From NCBI GenBank assembly GCA_031771865.1, contig JASISA010000041.1:2542001-2606000 (forward strand): a stretch of 64,000 bases of DNA, given 5' to 3'. The position numbers and the translations under genes are program-made. Origin of the DNA: Nothophaeocryptopus gaeumannii (taxonomy: Eukaryota; Ascomycota; Dothideomycetes; Mycosphaerellales; Mycosphaerellaceae). Within the stretch, counting starts at the first letter, position 1, and the number at the start of each line of letters is the position of its first letter. The notes beneath the pieces are model-generated. The model did not search any database. It was given only the letters and a program-made list of their open reading frames with translations, and was not told where the DNA came from. Shown in pieces: positions 55,317-64,000 of this stretch.

Positions 55317-58300
55317 ATGGAGACAGCAGCACGTAACGTGGGACTGGGACTGCACACCCAACCGCCGACCTCATTTGCCCCAGAGCACGTACTATCTACC
55401 GCACCGGCATCGCCTACCGACGACAACATGCCAAGCCACAGAAACACCGACGAGCATACTTCCACAACGACCACCACAAGCATGATACCGCCCCAACACT
55501 CGACCATGGCACAGCTCTCCTTCGGACCTGCTACCCAGCAGACTGTCACGACCGTCACTACCACGACCACCGTGTCTCTGCCCCCGCTTGTCATGAAGCC
55601 ACCCAAGGACCTGTACGAGCGGGACCCGAAACAGTATCCACTCGCCTTCACTCCTACGCCTCACTCGATCAAGAGATTCTGTTTCGACGTAAATGGCAGA
55701 CCAACGGTGTTCCACGAGTCTGAAGATCCAGAAGAGACGATGCGGAGATACCACGAGCTGCAAGCTAAGATCCAGAGAAGCAACGGCTCGATACGCCAGG
55801 AAGACAAGCAGGACGGCTACCATACGCCCACGCATGATCTTCAGACCTCCCAGCCGAGCAAGCTACTCCACGGCGTGCGGGCTTCGAGTGCTCCCAAGCG
55901 TACGGCCGCCACTCCTGTGTCGATAGCAGAGGCAGCGGAGCTGGCGAGCTTGCAGCGGAAGACAAAGAAGCAACGCTCATCACTGCACCGAACTTACTCT
56001 GAGATGTCCGAACAGCCTTCGATCAACGAGAAGAATGCCGCTCGTGCCTTCCCACAACTGAGCAACCCGTCTCATCCCTCCCCCGTCACTCCTGATACCG
56101 ATGTCATGGGTGTCATCCCACGAGCTGGAGCAAGTAGACCTGCAAATGGAAAGAGCAAGCAATATGGACGCCCTTCGCACTCGCGAGTGCAAGAGCTGCA
56201 GGATGATAGCCAGGAGACGCAGATGGCGGACAATGAATACCAAGAAGACGAAGATTACCAATTGAGTTTGACGAGCTATTCATCCAAGAAGGGGAAGAAG
56301 AGAAGCTTTGGAGAACACAATGGAGATGTTTCTGGCAGTCAACGTGCTGGAGCAGCCGCCACGCCTCCCATTGCTGAGACGGATCTAGAGCCTACAATGC
56401 GAGCACCCGAGCCTAGAAGGCCGAATTTGCCCAGCATTCTGACGAGCTCCCAGCAAGACGCAAGCTTACCAAGCCCCAGCTTGTCACCAATCACGGCCGC
56501 TGCTAACCTTGCTCGTCAAAATGCGTTCGATCAGTCTTTTGCAGACCACAACGAGGAAGATGCGAGTGTTGTGTCTGGCCTGGATCTCGACCATGAGAGC
56601 AAGACGCAGAGTACGAAGTCCTTTGAATCACAGTCCTCAAAGCGATCGACCAAAGCACCACCTCTCTTCAACGAAGCACGACATGAAGCTTCCAGCGGGC
56701 CCACCATTATGGATATCCCCACGATGGTGGACGCCTTCGACGGTATGCCTGAGTCGATGCAGACGTATTTGATCTACCAGTTCCTCCGACGATGCGCCAA
56801 GCCCACTCTGCAGATGGTCGCTAATGTCGTCAACCCTGCGCTCAAGTGTGACCCGTTCAACGTCCTACCTCCCGAGCTAGGTTTGAATATTACGAGATTC
56901 CTCGACGCCCAGAGCATGTGTCGAGCTGCACAGGTATCGAAGAGGTGGAGGAAGTTGATCAACTCCGACGAGAAGGCGTGGAAAGACTTGCTTGCTCGAG
57001 ACGGATTTACGCTTCCCGACGGCGAAATCGCAAGAGCCGTACGTGAGGGCTGGGGTTGGCAGATACCTGGTGAGCGTGGCTATGAGCGAGATCTCAGCAG
57101 ACCACCGCTTCCAACTTCTCCAGAGCTGGGTCCAGACTCTACTCTGATCAGCGACGACGAGTTGACTGCTTCTTCGACTGTCACCACGAGGACGATGAAG
57201 AAGAAGATGACGGTGTCAACGATCAAGTCTTCTGGCTCGAAGAAGCACAAGCGTCGTTCGCTGCACCCACAAAACTCCATCACCAAGCCCACTCCAGTGC
57301 AAAAGCACAAGTGGCAGAAGACGTTGGAGACCGCCAAGGGCGCCAACGCACTCGCGCGTGCCGCTACCCAAGCCGTGCCGCATCCTTCGGTTGGGTTGGA
57401 GAGCCTACGTAACATGCATCTCTTCAAGTCACTCTATCAGCGCCACTACCTTATACGCAAAGCTTGGATGGACGAAGATGCTCAACCACAGCACCTTGCC
57501 TTTCGGGCACACCATCGGCATGTGGTTACGTGCCTCTTGTTCGACAGTGACAAGATCTTGACTGGCAGTGACGACACTAAGATTAACGTCTATGACACCA
57601 AGACAGGGGCGCTGCGAACTCGCTTGGAAGGCCACGAGGGAGGTGTCTGGGCACTGCAGTATGAAGGTGATACACTGGTGTCTGGTTCAACTGATCGGAG
57701 TGTACGAGTGTGGGATATCAAGAGCGGACGATGCTTGCAGGTTTTCCAGGGTCATACGTCCACCGTCCGCTGCTTGGTCATTCTGAAACCAGTCAAGATT
57801 GGAGAAGAATCTGATGGAACTGCCATCGTGATGCCGAAGGAGCCCTTGATCATCACTGGCTCTCGCGATTCGACACTCCGCGTGTGGAAGCTTCCTCAAC
57901 CGGGCGATCGCCAGATCTACCAGTCTCAACCACCGCAAGATGACAACAATCCTTACTTCCTCCGTACGCTCTCTGGCCACCATAACTCGGTGCGCGCGAT
58001 TGCGGCGCACGGAGACACACTCATTTCTGGATCCTACGATTGCACTGTCCGCGTGTGGAAGATCTCCACTGGCGACTTGGTCCACCGCCTGCAAGGCCAC
58101 ACTCAAAAGGTGTACAGCGTAGTGCTGGACCACGCTCGCGGTCGCTGCATCTCTGGCTCGATGGATAACCTCGTCAAGGTCTGGGATCTAGAATCCGGAG
58201 CGTGCCTCTTTAACTTGGAAGGCCACACTTCCCTCGTCGGTCTGCTCGACCTCAGCCACGACCGACTTGTCTCCGCGGCTGCTGACAGCACACTCCGTAT

Positions 58301-58733
58301 TTGGGACCCAGAGAATGGTCAGTGCAAGGCCACACTCTCGGCTCACACTGGAGCGATCACTTGCTTCCAGCATGATGGGCAGAAGGTCATTTCGGGCTCG
58401 GACCGTACTCTGAAGATGTGGAATGTTAAGAATGGCGATTGTGTTCGCGACTTGCTCACCGACCTCAGTGGTGTGTGGCAGGTCCGCTTTGATGAGCGTC
58501 GTTGTGTTGCTGCTGTGCAGCGCAACTCACTCACGTACATTGAGGTAAAAAATCACGGATGATGAAAAGTATCATGCATTGGCTTACATTGATTTCAGGT
58601 GCTGGATTTTGGAGCTTCTCGCGACGGCTTATCTGATTCTCGTCGTGGTCGCCGCGTCGTGGTCGACTGCCGTGGACGCGAACTTGTTGAAGACGTCGAC
58701 ACGACTTCGGTGCATGAGGACGCGGCGGCTTAG
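55317..58733 (+). CDS. cdc4: F-box/WD40 protein, Cdc4/Pop1 type (SCF substrate receptor)
   Basis: Recruits phosphorylated targets such as CDK inhibitors to the SCF ubiquitin ligase. Two exons, 55317-58544 and 58599-58733, around a 54 nt intron; 1120 aa. Skipping the intron would end the protein at a false stop after YIEV. The first ATG in frame is 55317; the frame runs back to a TTG at 55176. Residues 1-470 are disordered. A dimerisation-type helix region (YLIYQFLRRC) precedes the F-box (VLPPELGLNITRFLDAQSMCRAAQ). Eight WD-type blades follow: GHEGGVWALQ, GHTSTVRCL, GHHNSVRAI, GHTQKVYSV, GHTSLVGLL and AHTGAITCF, with a first degenerate one (HHRHVVTCL) and a last (GVWQVRFDE). Eight blades favour Cdc4 over the seven of Met30/SconB; the orthology remains a judgement by eye. 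Confidence 0.87.
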
Positions 58734-59491
58734 GGAGCTGGCTGGTAGAACCCTCAGAACATCACTTTTGCTGCCCTGTTCGGAATCGGCAACAACTGAA
58801 CGATGCGGTTTTACTGGAGAGCATATCATCGACATCGACTTCATGAACGAACGCCACGAGGCTACAAGACGTACGACCGGGCATCTTAGTTGTGGCATCC
58901 ACAGTGCGAGATATCGTTCTCAACCCTCAATCTTACTTGACGGCTGGAAGAAAGGTACCAAGGACTGATTGTCTGATTCAGAGGAAAAGCGCAGCGTTAT
59001 TGGCGCAACAGGATTGTTACTTTTGTATCTGCTTCCTGCGACGAGTTTGTTTCTGAAGCGTGGAGCATTATACCATTACGATTGTGAGAACTGGGACGGA
59101 GTGGGACTGCTATGGGGCATCTTATAGGCGCAAGGCATGGGATTAAGGAGACGAGCTTGCGCTGCTGGGTTCTGCTTCGATTGAGATGAGATGCATCATG
59201 AATGAACTGCGACTAGGCATCAGTGATATGAAAAAATTGCAGATCTTCATTTGGCAACTCACCTCCGATGCCGTGCTTTCTTTGTGAGGCTTGTTCGTCT
59301 TTTTAAACGCTGACGCTCGATGTGACGCCATGGCGAGAGGTTTGACTCTCATTTCTATTCTATCTCTTTTCTATCGTATCCTGCGAAAGCTTGGGTATCA
59401 TTTCCTAAATTGCCTTCCGTCTGCCATATCCGATCCTGAACGCCGCCCTGTGCTCTTGCAATGCCCATTGGCCGGATGCTTTGCTTCGTCT
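58734..59491. other. Intergenic, tail-to-tail
   Basis: A 758 bp gap between convergent genes with both 3' UTRs. Frames below 100 codons, nothing recognised. Confidence 0.45.
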
Positions 59492-60272
59492 CTATGCCTC
59501 CTTCGTCGTCCGTCCATTCTTCTGCCTCCATGCTTGCACGCCTTTGTCGATTTCTACTCGTGTCACGCCGTCTCGGACTAATTGCATGACGACGCCCAGC
59601 TTTTCGACTTCTTTGTTTCGAGATTCGTCATCGAAGAAGAGCATCTCCTCGAAAGGCAATCCCGTGGATTTTTGGAGATTGTTGAAATGTGTGATTTTGG
59701 AGCCGGGGTAGATTTCCATATGATCGAATAAACTTATTGCCCTCTTCCCCTCATCGCCTGGGTTGGTGGGTATACGCAGGAGTTCGAGCATTCGTCGAGC
59801 GAGGGTTGGTGCTGATGTGCGAGATGCTGCGCCGAGAGTGATGTTGTGCTGTTTTATGTTGTGCAGGATTCCCGAGACGTCGTTGTAAAAACCGCATTCT
59901 TCGCCGTAGGCGTCTTTAACGACGAGGCCGGAGGGTTGCGGTTTGAGGGGGCCTGAGATGTGTGTGTCGACCTACAAATTCCACCACATGTCAGTATTTG
60001 ACCTGATGTTTCTGAGACTGATACACGCTCGCTTCGCAGCTGCTGTTTCATAAGGTATGGTGGAGAGATACGGCTAGAGGACCAATTGGCGGAGCTAAAT
60101 GGCTTACCCAGAATGGCCAGAGGGTATAGTCCAGATCGAAGACGATCATTTTCGGGAGGGGGAGGCCATCGGTGAATGTTGAGGGTGGTGTAAGAGCAGA
60201 CGCTGGGAGCGTGACTGGTGTGCCTTCTTCTGCGGCTATGGTGGTATCGGGAAGTTTGGAGCGGCGGACCAT
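59492..60272 (-). CDS. Magnesium-dependent phosphatase-1 (MDP-1, HAD superfamily)
   Basis: A haloacid-dehalogenase-fold phosphatase; MDP-1 homologues act on phosphotyrosine or on fructosamine-6-phosphates of glycated proteins. Exons 60272-60108 and 59971-59492 with a 136 nt intron give 214 aa. The catalytic loop is [12 protein letters not shown], with the nucleophile and acid/base aspartates, and the splice joins it to VDTHISGP. Motif II Ser/Thr is in AASRTSAP, and motif IV is FFDDESRN near the C-terminus. The frame continues upstream to 60380 but that codon is GTG; the first ATG is 60272. The upstream codons (a hydrophobic stretch) are therefore probably leader, although a membrane-anchored form cannot be excluded. 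Confidence 0.9.
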
Positions 60273-60957
60273 GGTGACTGCGAGGATGAGGGCGAGGAGG
60301 GAGAGTAGTGATGGGAGGAGGCGCGGGTATGCGAGGGTCGTTGCAGATTTGGAGGATCTAGAAGACGGAGGAGAAGCCACGATTGCGAAGTGCTCTGGTG
60401 GTACAAAGAAATCTTGTGGGATGCTGGGATCGTCATATGCAAGTTGTGTATGTTTCTGTGAGATTGCAGGGATTCACTTGAGGTCAAGTCATCCGGGGTC
60501 CGTGCATGCGGGTAGGTCCGTGATCAGAATGCTAGGTAGAGCGAGATGCGAGAATCGACTTCATGCAGTCCCGTTGAAGCGGAAAGTCCTCTCAAACGAG
60601 ATCATCGACAACCTTGAAAATTTCAGCAGCCTGTGAGGTCAGCAAACCAGCAGAAAATACGCGTCTTGCATGCCTTTCCAGGCCGATCCCTGTCAAACAA
60701 CCATCTACCGAAACCAGCAATGCGGCTTCAAGACGCGAAGCTATTCTGAACGCTACAAGTTTGCATCTGGAATCTCAGTCGGAGAAGTCAAGAGATAGTA
60801 GCACCCCAGGTATTCAACACTGTGCCGACCGGTTTGATGCTTGTGGGTGCGAACATCGAAATATCTGCTAAGAAACGATTTCGTTCACGATAGCTAGGCC
60901 GCGATCTGGTGAACTATTTTTGGCCTTCCGTTTCTCACCCAGTGACAGCGCCATGCA
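60273..60957. other. Intergenic
   Basis: Promoter side of the MDP-1 gene and the region upstream of the Gln-rich relic. An 85-codon plus-strand frame (60614-60871, no ATG) is Ser/Glu-rich and might be a remnant of the relic's N-terminus; evidence is thin. Confidence 0.35.
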
Positions 60958-61969
60958 GTGAACTTGAGGAATGCAGAGCAGCAGCGTATACGCTCAATAA
61001 CGCGAGACCCGAGCTCAGGCCTCTCTGCTCCGGACATCCCTCGCCAATCCATTGAGTCGATGCAAAGTCCGTCGACCACTATCAAAGTCGAGGGTCAACT
61101 GGACACGCCAACATCTAAAGCCGCTCGGAAACTGCAAGCGGAGCTTGCGGTTAAGCAGCGAGATGGGAGGATCAGCCCTTGGGATCACGGGCATGTGGAA
61201 TTCTGACATCGTTGATCTAACAGAAGAGTCACCGACACCTCGGGCGCCGAGAACGTTGGGTTTACGACCAGATCCCCCGCCTATCACGCATTGTGGTCCA
61301 GGACTCTTCTATCGTCCGATCAAGCAACCGTCGATCAAGAGGCCGCAAGAGCAGCGAATGAGCAGCACTACACCAAAGTCTGCGCCCCCGAAACTAACTA
61401 CGTCCGCCGGTGCACCGCCAAAAGCCCCTTAGGAGACTGTCAGCCCCTTCCCACGGCAGACGCAGATCCAGGCTCGTCTCCAGGACAGTCCCAAGCCACC
61501 GCCAGAGCAACCGCCTCGGCAATCATTGGACACAGTTAGTGCCCAAGACAACGAGCGAACCTCTCCGGGCCGGGCGTCTGCGCAGACTTGGTCTGGTGCG
61601 AAAGATCGAGAGCCGCCGCAGTAACTACTACAACAGCAGTTGGATTTGTTCGGCACTAAAGATGCCGAGCAAACATCCCTGGGCAAGGCGGCCGCTCAGA
61701 CACAGTCTGATAAACGCTAGGCTCCTCCCCAGAGAGGCCTGGAGCCGCCGCTACAGCAGCAATCATTGGATTTGTCCAGTACCCAAGCCGATAAGCGAAC
61801 ATCTCCGGACGAGACGGTTGCCCAGACACCGTCTAAACGTCGGGCGCCTTCCCAGAGAAATCCTGCGCCGCCCCTGCAGCAGCAGCAGCAGCACGCATTG
61901 GATATGTCTAGCACCCAAGACAAAAGCCGAACACCTCCGGACGAGGAGAATCGCAACACTATGTCTTAA
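60958..61969 (+). pseudogene. Relic of a Gln-rich tandem-repeat protein gene
   Basis: From 61052 to 61969 one frame reads as a Pro/Gln/Ser-rich protein but is broken by TAG 61430-61432, TAA 61622-61624 and TAG 61718-61720. Coding-like sequence upstream (TSKAARKLQAELAVKQRDGR, ending near 61200) is one frame earlier, so there is a frameshift as well. The joined region contains SDIVDLTEESP, a SUMO-interaction-like motif. The 3' half is built of about four diverged repeats of roughly 40 residues. Two stops fall where CAG/CAA would fit a Gln context (for instance PPQ-stop-LLQQQ), as C-to-T changes would produce. I do not recognise the original family. No introns with good sites remove the stops. 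Confidence 0.5.
61480..61969 (+). repeat. Four diverged tandem units of about 120 bp
   Basis: Each unit follows the pattern PPLQQQ - SLDLSSTQ - DKRTSPDE - AQTPSKRRAPSQR. Units 3 and 4 are closest; unit 2 carries two stop codons; unit 4 is cut short by the final TAA. A CAG run of five codons lies in unit 4 (about 61877-61891). Confidence 0.65.
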
Positions 61970-62522
61970 CGCCCACTTGCGAAGAAGGGCCGCAAGACGA
62001 AACCAGTAGCAGCGTCCGACAGAGTAACTCGTCATCGAGAGGCCAGAGACAGGCCTACAACAGTGGGGCACGCCGATACTGATGGTATGTGAAATGGCAC
62101 CGATGGGCCTCACAGTAGTGCCGGCCCGTTAGCCTCGCGCGAGGAGTAGCCGACAGTCGCTATTATGGGGTGCGTTGACACGGCAATTAGACATTGTAAC
62201 TCTCTTACAGCCTGTCTCCGGACTGACAGCAAAATGTGGACAGTCTTGGCGCTGAGCACACCCGCGCTGTCCCCTTTTTGCTGTCACCCCCTTGCCTGTG
62301 TTTGCTCGATCCACGCCCATTTCTTCCTTCCCACCATTCTTCGCCCTTTCAAGTTCAGCTTTGTGTGATGGTCCGGGCCTCGTATCGCATTTTGGGGCTC
62401 GTACCACTATGGTGCTCAGCCTTACGCTGCATTTGATTAGTCCTAGATCCTTCGGATGAAGCTGGGGCTCGGGCGGCTAGCTGGGGCTCGGGGAATTGTC
62501 GAGGTGCCCTAGCGAGCGTAGC
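61970..62522. other. Intergenic with direct-repeat copy A
   Basis: No gene seen. It holds copy A of a repeat (62247-62294) and two closely spaced copies of agctggggctcggg (near 62458-62500). It includes the 3' side of the small Cys-rich gene. Confidence 0.4.
62247..62294 (+). repeat. Direct repeat, copy A
   Basis: A 24-nt core (tggcgctgagcacacccgcg plus ctgt, 62247-62270) is identical to 63113-63136, and flanking bases to about 62294 are similar. Weaker similarity (ctccggac) extends about 35 bp upstream. Confidence 0.75.
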
Positions 62523-62800
62523 TTACGTACAATGTATGCAATTCTTGCAGAACTCAGTTTGTGAATCACGAAAGAGATTTCCTTGGCTGTCGTGGTGGCA
62601 GAAGCCGCCACAATACTTTGTTCCTAGGAGGTCGTAACCCTTGCGTCTAATTAGTCTCTAAGTCGATCTTAGGTCCTCATTTTACTTACACAACAACAGC
62701 TACAGACTTGTTTCCCCGAACATCCGTCCGTATCGTCCGCAACCACAGACTGGGCGGCAAGGTAAAGAAGTCCTAAGCAGAGCAGAGTACGGCGGAACAT
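62523..62800 (-). CDS. Small secreted cysteine-rich protein, effector candidate
   Basis: Too short for ordinary frame searches. Exon 1 (62800-62690) starts MFRRTLLCLGLLYLAAQSVVA, a textbook signal peptide, then DDTDGCSGKQVCSCCC. A 50 nt intron (62640-62689) has donor GTAAGT, branch GACTAAT and acceptor GCAAG. Exon 2 (62639-62523) gives GYDLLGTKYCGGFCHHDS and ends FCKNCIHCT. The product is 75 aa; the mature part (about 54) has ten cysteines in the order C-x5-C-x-CCC-x9-C-x3-C-x16-C-x2-C-x2-C, enough for five disulfides. Without splicing the frame stops six codons after the donor. A TATA-like atatataa lies at 62925-62932. No known family is recognised. Flanking repeats and a gene relic match the setting of fungal effector genes. 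Secretion is well supported, the role is inferred. Confidence 0.7.
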
Positions 62801-62924
62801 ATTGATCGAAAGCCGAGAATTTAGCTGTAGGAGGAAGATCGTAGTAAAGGTTGAAATAGTAGTAGGTGTAGCTAGAAATCAGGTTGATTGAAAAACCAAC
62901 TATTCAAATCGTGTGCTGTTCGAA

Positions 62925-62932
62925 ATATATAA
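62925..62932 (-). promoter_or_regulatory. Putative TATA box of the Cys-rich gene
   Basis: The sequence atatataa (minus strand ttatatat) lies 125-132 nt upstream of the ATG at 62800. The surrounding region is A/T-rich. Position and sequence only. Confidence 0.35.
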
Positions 62933-62954
62933 CGACTAGTTGGGTGACTGGTGA

Positions 62955-63285
62955 GCATTGCTCTATCTCGGCTTCTTAGACATGTCTGCGATGTAGCCAA
63001 TCAAAGCACTGAGTGTACTCTATTGAACTCCTCGTAGAACGGAGTATTGCTAGTTTATGCTGCAAGCTTGTTCTACATCGGCTCCGGACGGATAACCACA
63101 CAGGCACAGTTCTGGCGCTGAGCACACCCGCGCTGTTCCCTTTTGATTGTCTCCCCCTTGATCGGGTAGAGCAGCAAAGCTAGCAGAGACCATTCTTCCT
63201 TGCGCGGTGATGCCGGAATGCCTGAGCCAAGATCACGCGTGACACGTCATTTCTACGAGGGAATGGGAACGAGATAGAGCATTGC
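62955..63285. repeat. Inverted repeat, 16-bp arms
   Basis: gcattgctctatctcg at 62955-62970 is matched on the other strand by 63270-63285 with one mismatch. Inside it, cctcgtagaa (63030-63039) and ttctacgagg (63251-63260) are perfect inverted copies. This could be the remains of a small non-autonomous DNA transposon. Confidence 0.55.
63113..63160 (+). repeat. Direct repeat, copy B
   Basis: Same orientation as copy A, 866 bp away. The 24-nt core is identical and the following pyrimidine-rich stretch ending cccccttg is similar. Confidence 0.75.
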
Positions 63286-63931
63286 CTCCTTTCAACATAG
63301 TGTGTCTAGATATATATATCGCTACCTAAGACCTTCCATTACGTGGTAGACTAGGCGATGTATGTGACGAGGAGAGACCCAGTCTACACGGACACGCCGG
63401 AAGCACTCGGTAAAACGCGTTCCAAAAGGCTAATCCAAACGAAGGGCAAGTGCTACTTCCAACTAGCTTTGTAGGTACGGAGTGAGATATAATCTAAAGC
63501 AACTACCCAGCTCCTTGTAAGTATACATAGGCTTCGGCGAGGTGTCCTTACAGTTTTGGTTTTTGAAGCTTACAGGATGTGCAAGGACATGCGCGGATGA
63601 TGTTTCAGTTACCTGACTGAGAGGCGGAGATATCGGCCAACTGTGCGTGAGAAGGCGAAGGCTCTGGCGCGACAAGCGCTTGTGGCGGGCTATCAGATTC
63701 GATGAATGGAGTAGACAGAATCACAATGCCACATCTCAAGCTAAGATCCAAGATCCCTTTGTATGCTGTGCTGCATCTCAGCCTGCCACCCAATCCCACA
63801 AGCTCGATTCTCTCGCATGTGACGGCCAAAACGTTGCCAAGTCAACTCTACAAACGGCCAGCACAATCTCAAATTCTTCGTGACTTCTCCCCGGCTTTCC
63901 CACCGCATCATCGGCACACACTCTCAGCAAA

Positions 63932-64000
63932 ATGTCCACCTACAACGCCCGTGATCGCAGAACCAGCTTCCTCGACCTCTCCGCCGAGCTCAGAAATGAA
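63932..64000 (+). CDS. Start of an F-box-like fungal protein, cut by window edge
   Basis: ATG at 63932 opens a frame still running at the window end: MSTYNARDRRTSFLDLSAEL and on. The block FLDLSAELRNE matches the FLDLPAELRNxIY opening common in fungal F-box-like and BTB-adjacent proteins. Only 23 residues are visible, so the domain call is tentative. Confidence 0.55.
   Translation, partial: MSTYNARDRRTSFLDLSAELRNE

Larger units (their letters stand above)
62801..63931. other. Repeat-bearing intergenic region
   Basis: 1.1 kb with copy B of the direct repeat, an inverted repeat, and an AT-rich tatatatata stretch near 63309. Frames up to 78 codons lack ATG or protein features. The end should be promoter and leader of the gene starting at 63932. 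Confidence 0.4.

Noticed and set aside
60273..60380. Extended MDP-1 start with a hydrophobic helix
   Set aside because: The codon at 60380 is GTG, and the upstream frame reaches a stop without any ATG, so 60272 is the better start.
1..64000. tRNA, rRNA, CRISPR array or intact transposase
   Set aside because: I looked for T-loop-like ggttcga blocks, regular spacer repeats and transposase or reverse-transcriptase motifs and saw none. CRISPR is not expected in a fungal genome. A tRNA covariance search was not possible here.

Overview
This window is nuclear DNA of a filamentous ascomycete (Pezizomycotina), most likely a Dothideomycete close to Mycosphaerellaceae. That placement is inference from gene content and style, since no search was run. 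The supporting signs are many genes with short introns (49-136 nt, GT-AG with a CTRAY-like branch point), polyglutamine regulators, a HET-domain gene, an OPT transporter, fungal Zn(II)2Cys6 and F-box/WD40 proteins, and kilobase-sized gaps. Most coding sequences need splicing. I rebuilt introns by hand from splice sites and phase, and in nearly every case the exon lengths sum to a multiple of three.

Layout, left to right. A BAHD acyltransferase cut by the window edge (1-863) precedes a Gln-rich Zn-cluster regulator on the minus strand (1951-4606) and a 3 kb gap. A three-exon protein of unknown function (7761-10153) and a broken HET gene (10787-12285) follow, then an epsin (ent, 12727-14629) divergent from ribosomal protein eL8 (15418-16566). 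Next come an OPT oligopeptide transporter (16829-19465), a dienelactone hydrolase (20833-21646), a cytochrome P450 (21935-23656) and a membrane-anchored lysozyme-like protein (23786-25030). A SET-domain methyltransferase (26759-28692) is followed by a small metabolic-looking group: a SnoaL-like protein divergent from a short-chain dehydrogenase, then a catechol-O-methyltransferase-type gene carrying a frameshift. A small secreted protein (33273-33545) closes that stretch.

The second half is mainly chromosome and cell-cycle functions: Pds5 (34417-38877), a DHA1-type MFS transporter (39615-41361), the meiotic axis protein Hop1 (42634-45246), a YTH RNA-binding protein (47162-50203) and a protein with three Cys/His-LDDG modules (50906-52783). 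An RS-rich protein, a Cdc4-type F-box/WD40 protein (55317-58733) and an MDP-1 phosphatase (59492-60272) complete it.

The last 3 kb (60958-63300) is different in character. It holds the relic of a Gln-rich tandem-repeat gene with in-frame stops, a pair of diverged direct repeats, an inverted repeat, and between them a tiny two-exon gene (62523-62800). That gene encodes a predicted secreted protein with ten cysteines in about 54 mature residues. It is the most interesting item here: it is shorter than ordinary ORF cut-offs, becomes visible only after splicing, and sits in the repeat-flanked setting typical of fungal effector genes. The window ends inside another gene that begins like an F-box-type protein.
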